Positions 1-8,520 are shown, counted from the first letter of the stretch. The stretch is DNA of 64,000 nucleotides from JAEINY01 sp942490535 (GCA_942490535.1 CALNXQ010000005.1:992001-1056000), one strand, 5' to 3'. Notes: generated by a model from the letters alone, not told the origin. Translations and numbers: made by a program.

Positions 1-1016
1 GGATCGGAATCTTATCTGCCGGGGGCGATTGTCCGGGTATTAATGCGGCCATTCGCGGAGTAGGTAAAACTGCGATGGTGAAATATGGCATGGAGGTGAT
101 TGGCATTTCCAATGGTTTCAGTGGTTTAGTCGATAAGGAGACAGCTTTGATGACGGAATCTCAATTGTCCGGAATATTGACTCTTGGTGGCACGATATTG
201 GGAACCTCCCGGTTTAAGCCCTTTAAACCAGCCGAAGGTGATACAGTAACCGATAAACCCCAAATTATCAAACAAAATTACGAAGAACTTGGGTTGGATG
301 CATTGGTTTGCATTGGAGGCAATGGTACCCAGAAAACGGCTAACTTATTGGCTAAAGAAGGTCTCAATGTGGTGGGTATTCCCAAAACCATTGATAACGA
401 TGTGTGGGGAACGGATGTGACCTTTGGATTTGATTCGGCGGTTTGGATTGCCACGGATGCTATTGATCGTTTACACACCACCGCCAACTCCCATAAGCGC
501 GTAATGGTGATTGAAGTGATGGGCCATCATGCCGGTTGGATTGCCCTTTATTCCGGAATGGCAGCCGGAGGTGATGTTATTTTATTACCTGAGTTAGATT
601 ATGATTTAGATGTAATTGCCAATTGCCTGGTTGAACGAAGTGAAAAAGGCAAGCCCTATTCCATTGTAGTGGTGGGGGAAGGGATTGAAAAACCAAAGAA
701 AAAGACCGCTGCTGGTTATATCGGGAGGAAAATTATGAAGATGACCGGACTCGAAACCCGTGAGACAATTTTGGGGTATATTCAACGCGGGGGAAGCCCC
801 AGTCCACAGGATCGTATTTTGGCTACACGCTATGGAGCGGTGGCAGCCGATCTCATTCATCGCCGGGAATTTGGAACCATGGTTTCCATTCAAAATGATC
901 ACGTCACCTCCATACCTTTGGATGAAGTTGGCGGTAAATTGCGGTTGTTGCAGCCGGATCATTTTCTAATTGAAAAGGGGCGTGCCATGGGCGTTTGTTT
1001 TGGCGGAAAACATTAA
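1..1016 (+). CDS. pfkA: 6-phosphofructokinase, 5'-truncated by the window edge
   Basis: Cytoplasmic glycolytic enzyme phosphorylating fructose 6-phosphate. The open frame runs in from the window start (codons from base 3: ...ILSAGGDCPGINAAIRG, the N-terminal nucleotide-binding loop of the family), so the first ATG seen at base 75 is internal and only a few residues are missing. Further signatures in order: GGNGT (phosphate-donor loop), PKTIDND with the catalytic Asp, MGHHAGWIAL (substrate loop), and GYIQRGG near the C-terminus. The combination of Gly after GGN and Lys in PKTIDND is that of group III PFKs; Gly at the first site is generally taken to mean ATP rather than PPi as donor. Asn replaces the usual Asp of GGDG and His replaces the usual Arg of MGR, which is noteworthy. 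A strong terminator follows directly, so this is the last gene of its transcript. Confidence 0.93.
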   Translation, partial: IGILSAGGDCPGINAAIRGVGKTAMVKYGMEVIGISNGFSGLVDKETALMTESQLSGILTLGGTILGTSRFKPFKPAEGDTVTDKPQIIKQNYEELGLDALVCIGGNGTQKTANLLAKEGLNVVGIPKTIDNDVWGTDVTFGFDSAVWIATDAIDRLHTTANSHKRVMVIEVMGHHAGWIALYSGMAAGGDVILLPELDYDLDVIANCLVERSEKGKPYSIVVVGEGIEKPKKKTAAGYIGRKIMKMTGLETRETILGYIQRGGSPSPQDRILATRYGAVAADLIHRREFGTMVSIQNDHVTSIPLDEVGGKLRLLQPDHFLIEKGRAMGVCFGGKH

Positions 1017-1040
1017 GTGGATTTGACTAATATTAGGATA

Positions 1041-1068
1041 AAGCCATCTCCCGGGAGATGGCTTTTTT
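1041..1068 (+). terminator. intrinsic terminator of pfkA
   Basis: A perfect palindrome (GCCATCTCCCGGGAGATGGC, 1043-1062) is followed by six T. It lies 25 bases after the pfkA stop codon. Confidence 0.9.
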
Positions 1069-1191
1069 AGTTCTACTTAATTGATAGGTAATTGAAAGAT
1101 CATAAGTAACCGTCTCCACAATGACGCATAGTTTTTTATGATAAAACTTTGAAGTTTTGTATCCATATTATTTCACAATAAAGGATACATT

Positions 1192-1554
1192 ATGATTTTT
1201 AATTTCACTGACGATACACGGTTCTACTTTTTTCGAGAACCTGTTGATATGCGAAAAGGAATTCATTCCCTCTATCACCTGGTAAAAACTTCAGGCAAAA
1301 TGGATGCGCTTAATGGAGATGGTTATGTATTCATCGGCAGGACACGTAAATCTATCAAGGTATTACGATGGCAAAAGGAAGGATTTGTTCTTTATAATAA
1401 GAAGCTGGAACTAGGATGTTATTCCTTGCCACAACAAGTAAGTGATGAGGTCTTTTTTGAGCTTGAGCGCGGCATACTTGATCAAATAGTTAATGCCATA
1501 AACCACAAAAGTAGCTCCAATGAACTGCGACTAAAAGCACAGTTAACGCTCTGA
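1192..1554 (+). CDS. tnpB: IS66 accessory protein TnpB
   Basis: 120-residue protein of the IS66 TnpB (Orf2) family, of usual length. Recognisable features are the N-terminal FREPVDMRKGIHSLYHLV block, the GDGYVFIGRTRKSIKVLRW core and the ELGCYSLP segment. TnpB is needed for transposition of classical IS66 elements but its biochemical role is not settled. It is the first gene of the element and is separated from tnpC by 74 bases that contain a long hairpin. A short inverted repeat (GTATCC...GGATAC) lies just before the start codon. Confidence 0.93.
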   Translation: MIFNFTDDTRFYFFREPVDMRKGIHSLYHLVKTSGKMDALNGDGYVFIGRTRKSIKVLRWQKEGFVLYNKKLELGCYSLPQQVSDEVFFELERGILDQIVNAINHKSSSNELRLKAQLTL

Positions 1555-1566
1555 TAATAAATAATA

Positions 1567-1623
1567 AAAGATGCAAAAACAGCAGGATTTTTCTTGGTGA
1601 AGTCATGCTGTTTTTGTATCTTT
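1567..1623 (+). promoter_or_regulatory. 18-bp-stem hairpin between tnpB and tnpC
   Basis: 1567-1584 (AAAGATGCAAAAACAGCA) pairs with 1606-1623 over 18 positions with a single G-T wobble, leaving a 21-base loop. It ends 5 bases before the tnpC ATG at 1629. The position would allow attenuation or control of tnpC translation; this role is inferred from position only. It lacks a GC-rich stem with a T-run beyond the stem itself, so it is not a classical terminator. Confidence 0.6.
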
Positions 1624-1628
1624 AAGTC

Positions 1629-3098
1629 ATGACAGACAGGGAGTTAGTAGTCATTTTGCAATCGCAAAATGCTAAATTAATTGGCACCATACAATCTTTA
1701 TCTCAAACCATAGAGGAGCTGACAAATGAGTTAGCTGCATTAAAAGAAGCCATTCTGGAGAAAGATAAAGGTGCTGAAAAGCTGAAGCGCTTAACAACCA
1801 TAAACCTTCCTAAAAAGACCGAAAAACGTCAAAATGCCACTTCTGTTTCAGAAAACAAGCCACAGGCTCCCATCCCCAAGGAAAGAGGTAATAATGGGGC
1901 GAAACGGAAAGTATATGATAACATCGAAGAGTTTGTAGATGAAGTATTACCCTCGGATGCCAGCTTTGATGAAAAGGCTGCGGTTTACCTCTTTCATCGC
2001 GATGTGATAAGGTATGAGTATATTCCACCGCGTCTGATTAAACATATCTATCGCTGTAAAAAATACAGAATGGGTGATGATTTTTTTGAAGGCAAAGCTC
2101 CTATAGCACCTTTCCAGAATTCTAATTTTGACAGCTCATTACTGGCACATCTGATTCAACAAAGATATGTGTACGGCTTGCCTGTTGAACGCATCATGAA
2201 ATATCTAAACGAGACGGGTATTGACATTCCTAAGGCAACTACCCATGGACTAATTGAAAAATCAGCAGAGTTGCTTGATAGGTTAATGCCAGTACTCAAG
2301 GATACTATTTTGGAGGATGCTTATATTCATTTTGACGAAACCTATCATACTATATTAGGAGGTGATAAGGGGAGTCGCAAAGGCTACTTCTGGAGTGCTT
2401 TTTCTCATCAAAACAATTTAATCCAGTTCATATACGAGAATGGCTCACGAAGCAAGACGGTGTTTACAAACTATCTACCGAAGGATTATAAGGGTGCTGT
2501 GCAAACCGATGGATACAGTTCATATAAAGCTTTAGAAGGATGGGACTACCCAAAGGCAATACGTTTAGGCTGTGTTCAGCACTGCAAAAGAAAATTTATA
2601 GAGATTCAGGAGCAACCCCAAGCTCAAGAGATTATTGACCTGTACAATCAATTTTACATCATCCGTAAGAAGAAGCCAAAAGAAAAGTGGAAAGAAGCTT
2701 CGCTGAAAGTATACAAGGAGTTGGAAAGGAAACTCAGAGATATAGAACGAGATCCCCAAGTATTGCCAAACCATATTTTATGCAAAGCAGCTGCATACGG
2801 CCTTAATGAATTAGAGTCCATTTATAATATCATTAAATCTACCCAATACGACCTGGACAACAATATCATTGAACGGCCAATGCGTTATATCAGCATCAGT
2901 CGGCGAAACTCATTATTCTGCGGCTCCAATGCCGGGGCAATGAGAACTGCTACACTATATTCTCTGGCTATTTCATGCAGATTGAACAATGTCAATACAT
3001 TTTCCTATTTCAAGGACGTGATACAGCGATTAGCTGAATGTCCCAGAATGACCAACGAACAACTACGTAATCTACTCCCTGACAAATGGGCTCAATAA
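1629..3098 (+). CDS. tnpC: IS66-family DDE transposase TnpC
   Basis: 489-residue transposase, normal for the family. Residues about 5-60 form a coiled coil (leucine-zipper-like, QSLSQTIEELTNELAALKEAI); a Cys/Lys-rich segment containing HIYRCKKYRM follows near 135-145; then the DDE catalytic core: Asp in YIHFDETYHT, Asp in VQTDGYSSYKAL, and Glu in NNIIERPMRYISISRRNSLF; and the short IS66 C-terminal segment. No frameshift or stop is present, so the protein should be functional. Expression may be limited by the hairpin in front of it. Confidence 0.95.
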   Translation: MTDRELVVILQSQNAKLIGTIQSLSQTIEELTNELAALKEAILEKDKGAEKLKRLTTINLPKKTEKRQNATSVSENKPQAPIPKERGNNGAKRKVYDNIEEFVDEVLPSDASFDEKAAVYLFHRDVIRYEYIPPRLIKHIYRCKKYRMGDDFFEGKAPIAPFQNSNFDSSLLAHLIQQRYVYGLPVERIMKYLNETGIDIPKATTHGLIEKSAELLDRLMPVLKDTILEDAYIHFDETYHTILGGDKGSRKGYFWSAFSHQNNLIQFIYENGSRSKTVFTNYLPKDYKGAVQTDGYSSYKALEGWDYPKAIRLGCVQHCKRKFIEIQEQPQAQEIIDLYNQFYIIRKKKPKEKWKEASLKVYKELERKLRDIERDPQVLPNHILCKAAAYGLNELESIYNIIKSTQYDLDNNIIERPMRYISISRRNSLFCGSNAGAMRTATLYSLAISCRLNNVNTFSYFKDVIQRLAECPRMTNEQLRNLLPDKWAQ

Positions 3099-3108
3099 AA
3101 ATTAAAAT

Positions 3109-3151
3109 CACCCCATCAAATTAAGCGATCAATTTGATGGGGTGTTTTTTT
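3109..3151 (+). terminator. intrinsic terminator of the IS66 element
   Basis: CACCCCATCAAATT (3109-3122) pairs perfectly with 3131-3144 across an 8-base loop and is followed by seven T. It lies inside the element, 25 bases before its right end. Confidence 0.9.
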
Positions 3152-3221
3152 GTTAGGGCAATCCGGAGACCTTTACGATCATAAGCTACTTAACGGAAGT
3201 CATTTCCAAGTGATTATTTTT

Positions 3222-3245
3222 TATCTTTGTGGTATTAAAAATACC
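3222..3245 (+). promoter_or_regulatory. cysH promoter -7 box plus adjacent small dyad
   Basis: TATCTTTG at 3222-3229 matches the Bacteroidota -7 consensus TAnnTTTG. It is followed by the dyad GGTATTaaaAATACC (3231-3245), just before the cysH ATG. The dyad could be an operator or a 5' hairpin. No convincing -33 TTTG was found. The IS66 element ends only 46 bases upstream of the -7 box. Confidence 0.55.
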
Positions 3246-3250
3246 AATGT

Positions 3251-3955
3251 ATGAAAGCTGAAGAAATTAAGAGTTTAAATGAGCGTTTTCGTTCATCTGA
3301 ACCACAGGAGATATTGAGTTACTTTATTGAGCGTTTTGGGCCCAAAATAGCACTGGCATCTAGTCTTGGTGCCGAAGATCAGGTGTTAACGGAGATGATT
3401 GTTAAAATCAACCCGGAAACAACTATTTTCACCCTTGATACCGGGCGTTTGTTTCCTGAGACCTATGACTTAATCGATCGAACCTCCAGAAAATACAAGA
3501 AGAACCTTCAGATTTATTTTCCTGAGCATGTGAAAGTGCAGGAAATGGTGAATGAAAAGGGCATTAACTTGTTTTTCGAAAGCGTGGAAAATCGCAAAGC
3601 GTGTTGCTTCCTGCGAAAAATTGAACCCTTGCAACGGGCATTTAGCGGATTGGAGGCCTGGATTTGTGGCTTGCGTGCCGATCAGTCCATAACCCGTAAA
3701 GATATTGATGTTGTTGAGTGGGATGAGAACAATCAACTCGTGAAGATTAATCCACTGGCGTTCTGGAGTGAAGAACAACTGTGGGAGTATATCAATACGC
3801 ATAAAATTCCATACAATACTTTGCACGATAAGGGGTATCCAAGCATTGGTTGTCAGCCGTGTACGCGAGCCATCGAAAAAGGCGAAGATGTGCGTGCCGG
3901 TCGTTGGTGGTGGGAGAATCCGGATACCAAGGAGTGTGGATTACATAAACGATAA
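3251..3955 (+). CDS. cysH: phosphoadenylyl/adenylyl-sulfate reductase (CysH)
   Basis: 234-residue cytoplasmic enzyme reducing activated sulfate (APS or PAPS) to sulfite in assimilatory sulfate reduction. Motifs in order: the SSLGAEDQVL nucleotide loop (residues 37-46), TLDTGRLFPETY (61-72), KACC (Cys118-Cys119), GLRADQS (140-146), GCQPC (Cys201, Cys204) and the C-terminal ECGLH with catalytic Cys229. The four cysteines CC...CxxC are those that hold a [4Fe-4S] cluster, which points to the APS-reducing bacterial type rather than the cluster-free PAPS reductase. The ATG at 3251 was chosen because it follows the promoter at the right distance. No other sulfate gene is adjacent. Confidence 0.93.
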   Translation: MKAEEIKSLNERFRSSEPQEILSYFIERFGPKIALASSLGAEDQVLTEMIVKINPETTIFTLDTGRLFPETYDLIDRTSRKYKKNLQIYFPEHVKVQEMVNEKGINLFFESVENRKACCFLRKIEPLQRAFSGLEAWICGLRADQSITRKDIDVVEWDENNQLVKINPLAFWSEEQLWEYINTHKIPYNTLHDKGYPSIGCQPCTRAIEKGEDVRAGRWWWENPDTKECGLHKR

Positions 3956-3973
3956 CAAGAGTGTATTCTTGTC

Positions 3974-4016
3974 ATTAGCGGGGTGATTATATCAATGACA
4001 TAATCACCCCGCTAAT
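3974..4016. terminator. bidirectional terminator between cysH and the AspT-like gene
   Basis: A 17-bp perfect stem (ATTAGCGGGGTGATTAT, 3974-3990, with 4000-4016) and a 9-base loop lie between convergent genes. No long T-run follows on the + strand, so efficiency is uncertain, but stem strength and position favour a shared terminator. Confidence 0.7.
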
Positions 4017-4017
4017 A

Positions 4018-5604
4018 TTATAGAGCTCCCAATAACTGCACGCAAATAACCAATAATACCATGGCCACCGGATACACCGTGGCGTAGGCTATGGCCGGGG
4101 CATTGCTGTCTGACATGCTATCAACAGCAGCCAATCCAGGAGTGCTGGTCATGGAACCGGTTATGGTTCCCAATAAGGTTAAAATGTTCATGGATTTCAT
4201 GAAGTAAGCAGCCACAACGGCCAAAATCATCGGTACGATGGTGAGTAATCCACCCACAGCAAACAGCTGAACGCCATATTCGTTATAGGTTTCAACTAAG
4301 GTAGCACCCGCTTTGGTACCCACAGAGGCCAAAAAGAACATTAATCCCAGTTGACGTAGTAGTTGGTTCGCAGCCCCAGACATACTCCAGATAACCGGTC
4401 CCGAACGCCCAATGCGACTCAGGATCATAGCCACTGCAAGGACACCCCCTGTTAGGCCCAGGCTAAATGTAAACGAATTACCAAATGACAAGGACATTTT
4501 ACCCACTAAAATGCCTAAAACAATACCAGCTGCTACGGGAAAGAAATCTGTATCTGACAGACGTTTATCGTCATTTCCAAAAATGCGGATGACTTGTTTC
4601 ATATTGGCACGACTACAGGCAACCATTACTTTGTCACCCATTTGCAAACGAATGTTTGGTGTAGGCGTGATGTCAATACCACTTCGACGGATGCGGGTTA
4701 CGGTGGCCTGGTAATTGGTCCACAAATTAAAAACGCTCAATGATTTGTTGATGGCTTCCTTGTTGGTTACCAAAATAGATTGAACCTCGTGATCCGTTTT
4801 AAGCGGAATTTCCAAGTGGGTCTCAGATCCAATGAGTAAAGTTATTTTCTTTAAGGCATCTTCCGTACCGACGGCTCTTACCAGGTCTCCCTTTTGTAAG
4901 GTAGTATCCGGGCTGGGTGTAACAGCTAAATCACCATGCATTACCCGCGACACGACCGCTTGGGTCATGGAGCGAACCCTTAGCTCACCAATGGTTTTTC
5001 CGATTACGTTGTCGTTTTCTACTTTTATATGTATATGGCGAATCTCAGCGAATCCACTCGTTGTGCTTTTTTCATACTCCTTTTCTGCTTTTTTCAAATC
5101 AGAACGGATCAATTTGGGATAAAAGCGGACAAATAGAATCACACCGATGACGCCAAATGGATAGGCTACCCCATAACCAATGGATACCAGTGGTGAACTG
5201 GTGGTTTCGATGGCTGCTGCCAATCCGGGAGTGCTGGTTAATGAGCCGGTTAATAGACCAATGATAATGGGCATCTCCAACCCAAATACTAGATGGGCCG
5301 CATAGGCCAGGAGCGATGCAGAGAGAATGACTACCGTTGAAATTAAAGCCAGGCTGCGTCCATTCTTCTGAAAGGAGTCAAAAAAGCCAGGCCCAGCCTG
5401 GATACCGATAGTATAAATGAAAAGAATCAAGCCGATCTTTTCCAAAATGCTTGGAATAACCACTCCAAAATGGCCAAAGACCAGCGCCACAAAAATAATG
5501 GCTGAGATGTCAAGTGATACACCTTTGATTTTCAGATTACCAATAATAAAACCTAAGCAAATAATGACGAAAAGCGCGAAATAGCTGTTCTGAATCAGTT
5601 CCAT
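4018..5604 (-). CDS. AspT/YidE/YbjL-family transporter with two TrkA-C domains
   Basis: 528-residue inner-membrane protein of the aspartate:alanine exchanger (AAE) family. It has the family's symmetric layout: an N-terminal membrane half (residues about 1-170), two cytosolic TrkA-C/RCK-C regulatory domains (about 185-265 and 270-350), and a C-terminal membrane half. The internal duplication is visible as TGSLTSTPGLAAA in the first half and TGSMTSTPGLAAV in the second. Family members exchange amino acids or dicarboxylates; the substrate here cannot be read from the sequence. It stands alone, convergent with cysH, with its own candidate promoter. Confidence 0.9.
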   Translation of the reverse strand: MELIQNSYFALFVIICLGFIIGNLKIKGVSLDISAIIFVALVFGHFGVVIPSILEKIGLILFIYTIGIQAGPGFFDSFQKNGRSLALISTVVILSASLLAYAAHLVFGLEMPIIIGLLTGSLTSTPGLAAAIETTSSPLVSIGYGVAYPFGVIGVILFVRFYPKLIRSDLKKAEKEYEKSTTSGFAEIRHIHIKVENDNVIGKTIGELRVRSMTQAVVSRVMHGDLAVTPSPDTTLQKGDLVRAVGTEDALKKITLLIGSETHLEIPLKTDHEVQSILVTNKEAINKSLSVFNLWTNYQATVTRIRRSGIDITPTPNIRLQMGDKVMVACSRANMKQVIRIFGNDDKRLSDTDFFPVAAGIVLGILVGKMSLSFGNSFTFSLGLTGGVLAVAMILSRIGRSGPVIWSMSGAANQLLRQLGLMFFLASVGTKAGATLVETYNEYGVQLFAVGGLLTIVPMILAVVAAYFMKSMNILTLLGTITGSMTSTPGLAAVDSMSDSNAPAIAYATVYPVAMVLLVICVQLLGAL

Positions 5605-5623
5605 AGTTATCGTTTTGAAAGTG

Positions 5624-5631
5624 CAAAGTTA
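5624..5631 (-). promoter_or_regulatory. -7 promoter box of the AspT-like gene
   Basis: On the minus strand the sequence reads TAACTTTG, matching TAnnTTTG, 20 bases upstream of the start codon. No clear -33 element was seen. Confidence 0.5.
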
Positions 5632-5685
5632 AACATTAATCTGTGGTGGATGTTCATGCTTTCTTTTCGATTGGTGGAATTTAAA

Positions 5686-5722
5686 TGAAAAAGGCCCGGA
5701 ACACTCATGAGTCCCGAACCTT
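5686..5722 (-). terminator. terminator downstream of the WG-repeat gene
   Basis: On the minus strand a 12-bp stem with three G-U wobbles (5711-5722 with 5691-5702) is followed by a run of five T. It lies about 65 bases past the WG-repeat gene stop. Confidence 0.75.
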
Positions 5723-5786
5723 TAAGCACTTGCTGACTGTTGATAAGCAAGCGTGTTATGTATAATATGAATGAGATGCTAGAATG

Positions 5787-7421
5787 TTAATAGTCCAGAT
5801 AGATGAAGAAACCCACTGAAACAGGGTAGAGCTCTGGTCCCTTATTGGTTTCAAAGAGGGATGAAAAATAATAGGAGCCGTAGAGATTGATGGCACGGTA
5901 TCCCATACGGGCCATAACGCCGTATCGAAAAGTGTTTAAATTGTAATTACTGCGCTCTTTCTCTTTTTTCTTTCCACCTTCATTATAGACCACTTTAGTA
6001 TGGGATTTCAATCGGACGCCTCCAATTCCTCCTGCTGAAAAATAGATAGGCGCACTTTTTCGATAGGTCGGAATTTGAAACTCCAGTAGCAGGGGCATGT
6101 TGAAATAGATGGTTGTCAATTTGTTTTTCCGCACATTGCGATCGGTGGTTTCATAGGATAGGTTACCATTCTCATCTTTTGTCAGCAAATTTTGACTGTC
6201 GTAGCGGTAGTTGTTGAATTCCAATCCTAACCCCGTAACCAGCCCAATGTTACCACGACGTTGCAAGCCAATGCTATATTGTAAAAAGTTCACCGATACA
6301 CCCACGGATTTACCCTGATTGAGATCCAGATACTGATATTCCTCTGGCAAGGACAAGCTACCATCCCTGGTTACATAGCTGTTAAAACCAATGTCAACGC
6401 CTGAAAAGTGACCTTTAAAATGCTTGTGCTGACTTTTGTTTGCATAAAAATCATGGCGGCTGGATTGTTTATCCTGCCATTTTTGATGCTTCTTCTCCTG
6501 TCTTTCCTGCCATTTGTAATGTCTGTCTTCCCAATTATTAGAAATCCCAAATTCAACGGCGTTACCGTCCTCATCTTCATGAATCGTAATATCATTCCCA
6601 AAGATGGAGATGGTTTTGCCACTTTCGTTTTCAGCCTGTTTGCTGATCTCAACGGTTGTGTCCCTTTCCATGCCGGGTCTTTCAGTAACCAATTCCTGTT
6701 GTTCAATGGGCAGATCCAGTAGGTGACCGTTAGAATCAATCCATACCATCTTCCCTTCATGCAAAGCTTTGGCTTTTTCACCTGTAAATGGCCAGATATG
6801 CGTAAATATGGGGGAGATGATCTCATTTCCCTGGCGATCAATATAACCCACTTTGCCCTCTTTCAGAACGCGGGCCTGACCATCACTAAAGGACCAGATT
6901 TGCTGGTAGTCACAAGGGATGATTTCATGGCCTGCCTCGTCCACATACCCCACTTTGCCGTTTTTTAAAACACGGGCGAGCCCATCTTCAAATGCCCAAA
7001 TTTGCTGGTATTCAACAGGGATAACTTGCTCACCATTTTTATTGAAATAGCCTAACTTGCCGTGCTTCATCACTTTTGCCAGGTCGTTTTCAAAGGGCCA
7101 AATCTGATCATATTCAGCAGGAATCACGATGTTTCCATCGATGTGGTACAATCCGGCTTTACCGCTTCTTAGTACCCGGATAAAGCCCTCATCATCCAGA
7201 TTCCAAACCTGATTGAAGACGCAAGGTACCACCACCGTACCATCTGATTTAATAATACCCACCTGGCCATTTTTCATGACCCGGTAGAGGTCTTCTTTAA
7301 TTTCCCAGTGTCGGTCGTAGTGATTCAATATCTCGGGTAGTGGATTCTGTGCCTTGGCATAGGGCATCAGAAGCAGAATCAGTATGAAAAGGGATGTTGT
7401 ATGAATTAGTGTACGCATCAT
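5787..7421 (-). CDS. WG-repeat protein fused to a PorT-like outer-membrane beta-barrel
   Basis: 544 residues with an N-terminal signal peptide (about 1-24, cleavage after AKA). Residues about 35-235 hold five to six WG (KWG) repeats of roughly 35 residues, recognisable as ...VIPxxYQQIWxFxDGLARVLKNGKVGYVD... A charged linker rich in Lys, Gln and His (about 295-335) leads to an eight-strand-type outer-membrane barrel ending in an aromatic residue context (FFIYLDY). The barrel half is clearly paralogous to the next upstream gene (shared DLNQGKSV and NIGLVTGLG). WG repeats are thought to mediate binding; whether they lie in the periplasm or at the surface cannot be decided. The two paralogs are 71 bp apart in the same direction and probably co-transcribed. 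Confidence 0.8.
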   Translation of the reverse strand: MMRTLIHTTSLFILILLLMPYAKAQNPLPEILNHYDRHWEIKEDLYRVMKNGQVGIIKSDGTVVVPCVFNQVWNLDDEGFIRVLRSGKAGLYHIDGNIVIPAEYDQIWPFENDLAKVMKHGKLGYFNKNGEQVIPVEYQQIWAFEDGLARVLKNGKVGYVDEAGHEIIPCDYQQIWSFSDGQARVLKEGKVGYIDRQGNEIISPIFTHIWPFTGEKAKALHEGKMVWIDSNGHLLDLPIEQQELVTERPGMERDTTVEISKQAENESGKTISIFGNDITIHEDEDGNAVEFGISNNWEDRHYKWQERQEKKHQKWQDKQSSRHDFYANKSQHKHFKGHFSGVDIGFNSYVTRDGSLSLPEEYQYLDLNQGKSVGVSVNFLQYSIGLQRRGNIGLVTGLGLEFNNYRYDSQNLLTKDENGNLSYETTDRNVRKNKLTTIYFNMPLLLEFQIPTYRKSAPIYFSAGGIGGVRLKSHTKVVYNEGGKKKEKERSNYNLNTFRYGVMARMGYRAINLYGSYYFSSLFETNKGPELYPVSVGFFIYLDY

Positions 7422-7492
7422 CAGTATCGTTACTTTAGGTGTGCAGGCTGTTTTTCAATTCCGGGTTTCCGGTGATCAGGGTGCCAAGGGTA

Positions 7493-8416
7493 TTAGAAAT
7501 TAATCAATGTCAGACCAATGGTATAGGGATACAATTCCGGTCCTTTGTTGTCTGCATAAAAGGTAGAGAAATTGTAAGTGCCGTATAACTTAATAAACCG
7601 ATAACCCACACGTACCATGGCTCCATACTGGAAGGGACGCATATTGATGTCGCCACGGTTCTTGTCTTTATTTTTATCACTTCCGCTGCCATAGACCACT
7701 TTAGTGTGTGAACCGAGCTTAAACCCGCAATAGCCACCAGCAGACAAGAAGAATCGATTATTGTGATCCTGACCGGCAGGTATTTGAAATTCCAGAAGCA
7801 GTGGTATGTTGATAAACGATGCTGTGATTTTGTTCTTTTTTACATTTTTATCGGTTTCATAGCGGCCAATGGTGTTTCCGGTCACATTATCCTTTTCAAT
7901 GATGTATTGACTGTCGGTTCGGTAATTATAAAAGGTCCAGCCCAGACCGGTTACCAGTCCTATGTTATTTTTATGCCGTTGCAGATCTATGCTATATTGA
8001 AGAAAGTTCAGCCCAATAGACACGGATTTGCCTTGGTTGAGATCCATAAACTCACCACCAACCGGGGGTGATGTTTTGAAATCGGAATTCATAAATCCAT
8101 TGAATCCAAGGTCTACGCCGGCCCAATGGCCTTTAAATTTTTCGCGCGGAATGCGCACCATGCGAATGCGGGACCGGTTGTGATCTTCTATAATTTCAAA
8201 CCGTTTATGGCCCAGTGTGATTTTAGTGATGGTATCGTTATAGTTATTCACTTCCATTTTGATACCAGGAATTTCAATGGTGGTATGATCACTGTTTTCT
8301 TCTATTTTGGCCAGGCTGCGCGACTCACTTTGAGTGGTCGTTTTCTCCTGAGCACTTGTCATCAATAAAGATGTGCTAAGGAGTAAACAAGCGAGTATTA
8401 TCTGTTTAGTTTTCAT
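7493..8416 (-). CDS. PorT-like outer-membrane beta-barrel protein
   Basis: 307 residues with a signal peptide (about 1-22). After a short hydrophilic N-terminal region (about 25-95) the rest reads as an outer-membrane barrel (outer_membrane_beta-barrel/PorT type) with GVDLGFNGF, DLNQGKSVSIGLNFLQYSIDLQR and RVGYRFIKLYGTYNFS. It aligns along its length with the barrel half of the downstream WG-repeat protein but lacks the repeats, so the pair arose by tandem duplication. Its own promoter lies upstream and a terminator separates it from the anti-sigma gene. Function unknown; a structural or envelope role linked to the neighbouring sigma factor is an inference. Confidence 0.8.
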   Translation of the reverse strand: MKTKQIILACLLLSTSLLMTSAQEKTTTQSESRSLAKIEENSDHTTIEIPGIKMEVNNYNDTITKITLGHKRFEIIEDHNRSRIRMVRIPREKFKGHWAGVDLGFNGFMNSDFKTSPPVGGEFMDLNQGKSVSIGLNFLQYSIDLQRHKNNIGLVTGLGWTFYNYRTDSQYIIEKDNVTGNTIGRYETDKNVKKNKITASFINIPLLLEFQIPAGQDHNNRFFLSAGGYCGFKLGSHTKVVYGSGSDKNKDKNRGDINMRPFQYGAMVRVGYRFIKLYGTYNFSTFYADNKGPELYPYTIGLTLINF

Positions 8417-8464
8417 GGTGAAAAATAGTTTGATTATATTTTAGTTTTTTTCTCTCCGTTAATT

Positions 8465-8472
8465 CAAAAGTA
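8465..8472 (-). promoter_or_regulatory. -7 promoter box of the barrel-protein operon
   Basis: The minus strand reads TACTTTTG (TAnnTTTG), 48 bases before the start codon and just downstream of the sigma/anti-sigma terminator. Confidence 0.5.
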
Positions 8473-8520
8473 AGACGGTGAGCTGTTTTTAAATGTTACA
8501 GGTTATTTTGTGATTTGGGC

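Larger units (their letters stand above)
1106..3176 (+). mobile_element. complete IS66-family insertion sequence with 8-bp target duplication
   Basis: The element is 2071 bp. Its ends are imperfect inverted repeats beginning GTAA: left GTAACCGTCTCC at 1106, right (reverse complement of 3165-3176) GTAAAGGTCTCC. It is flanked by a perfect 8-bp direct repeat GATCATAA at 1098-1105 and 3177-3184, the length expected for IS66. It carries tnpB and tnpC but no tnpA; 86 bases separate the left end from tnpB, too few for tnpA. It landed between the pfkA terminator and the cysH promoter, so no gene is broken. Intact ends, target repeat and ORFs suggest that it is recent and could be active. Confidence 0.93.

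Noticed and set aside
606..962. ORF antisense to pfkA
   Set aside because: Shadow of the conserved pfkA frame; no signal of its own.
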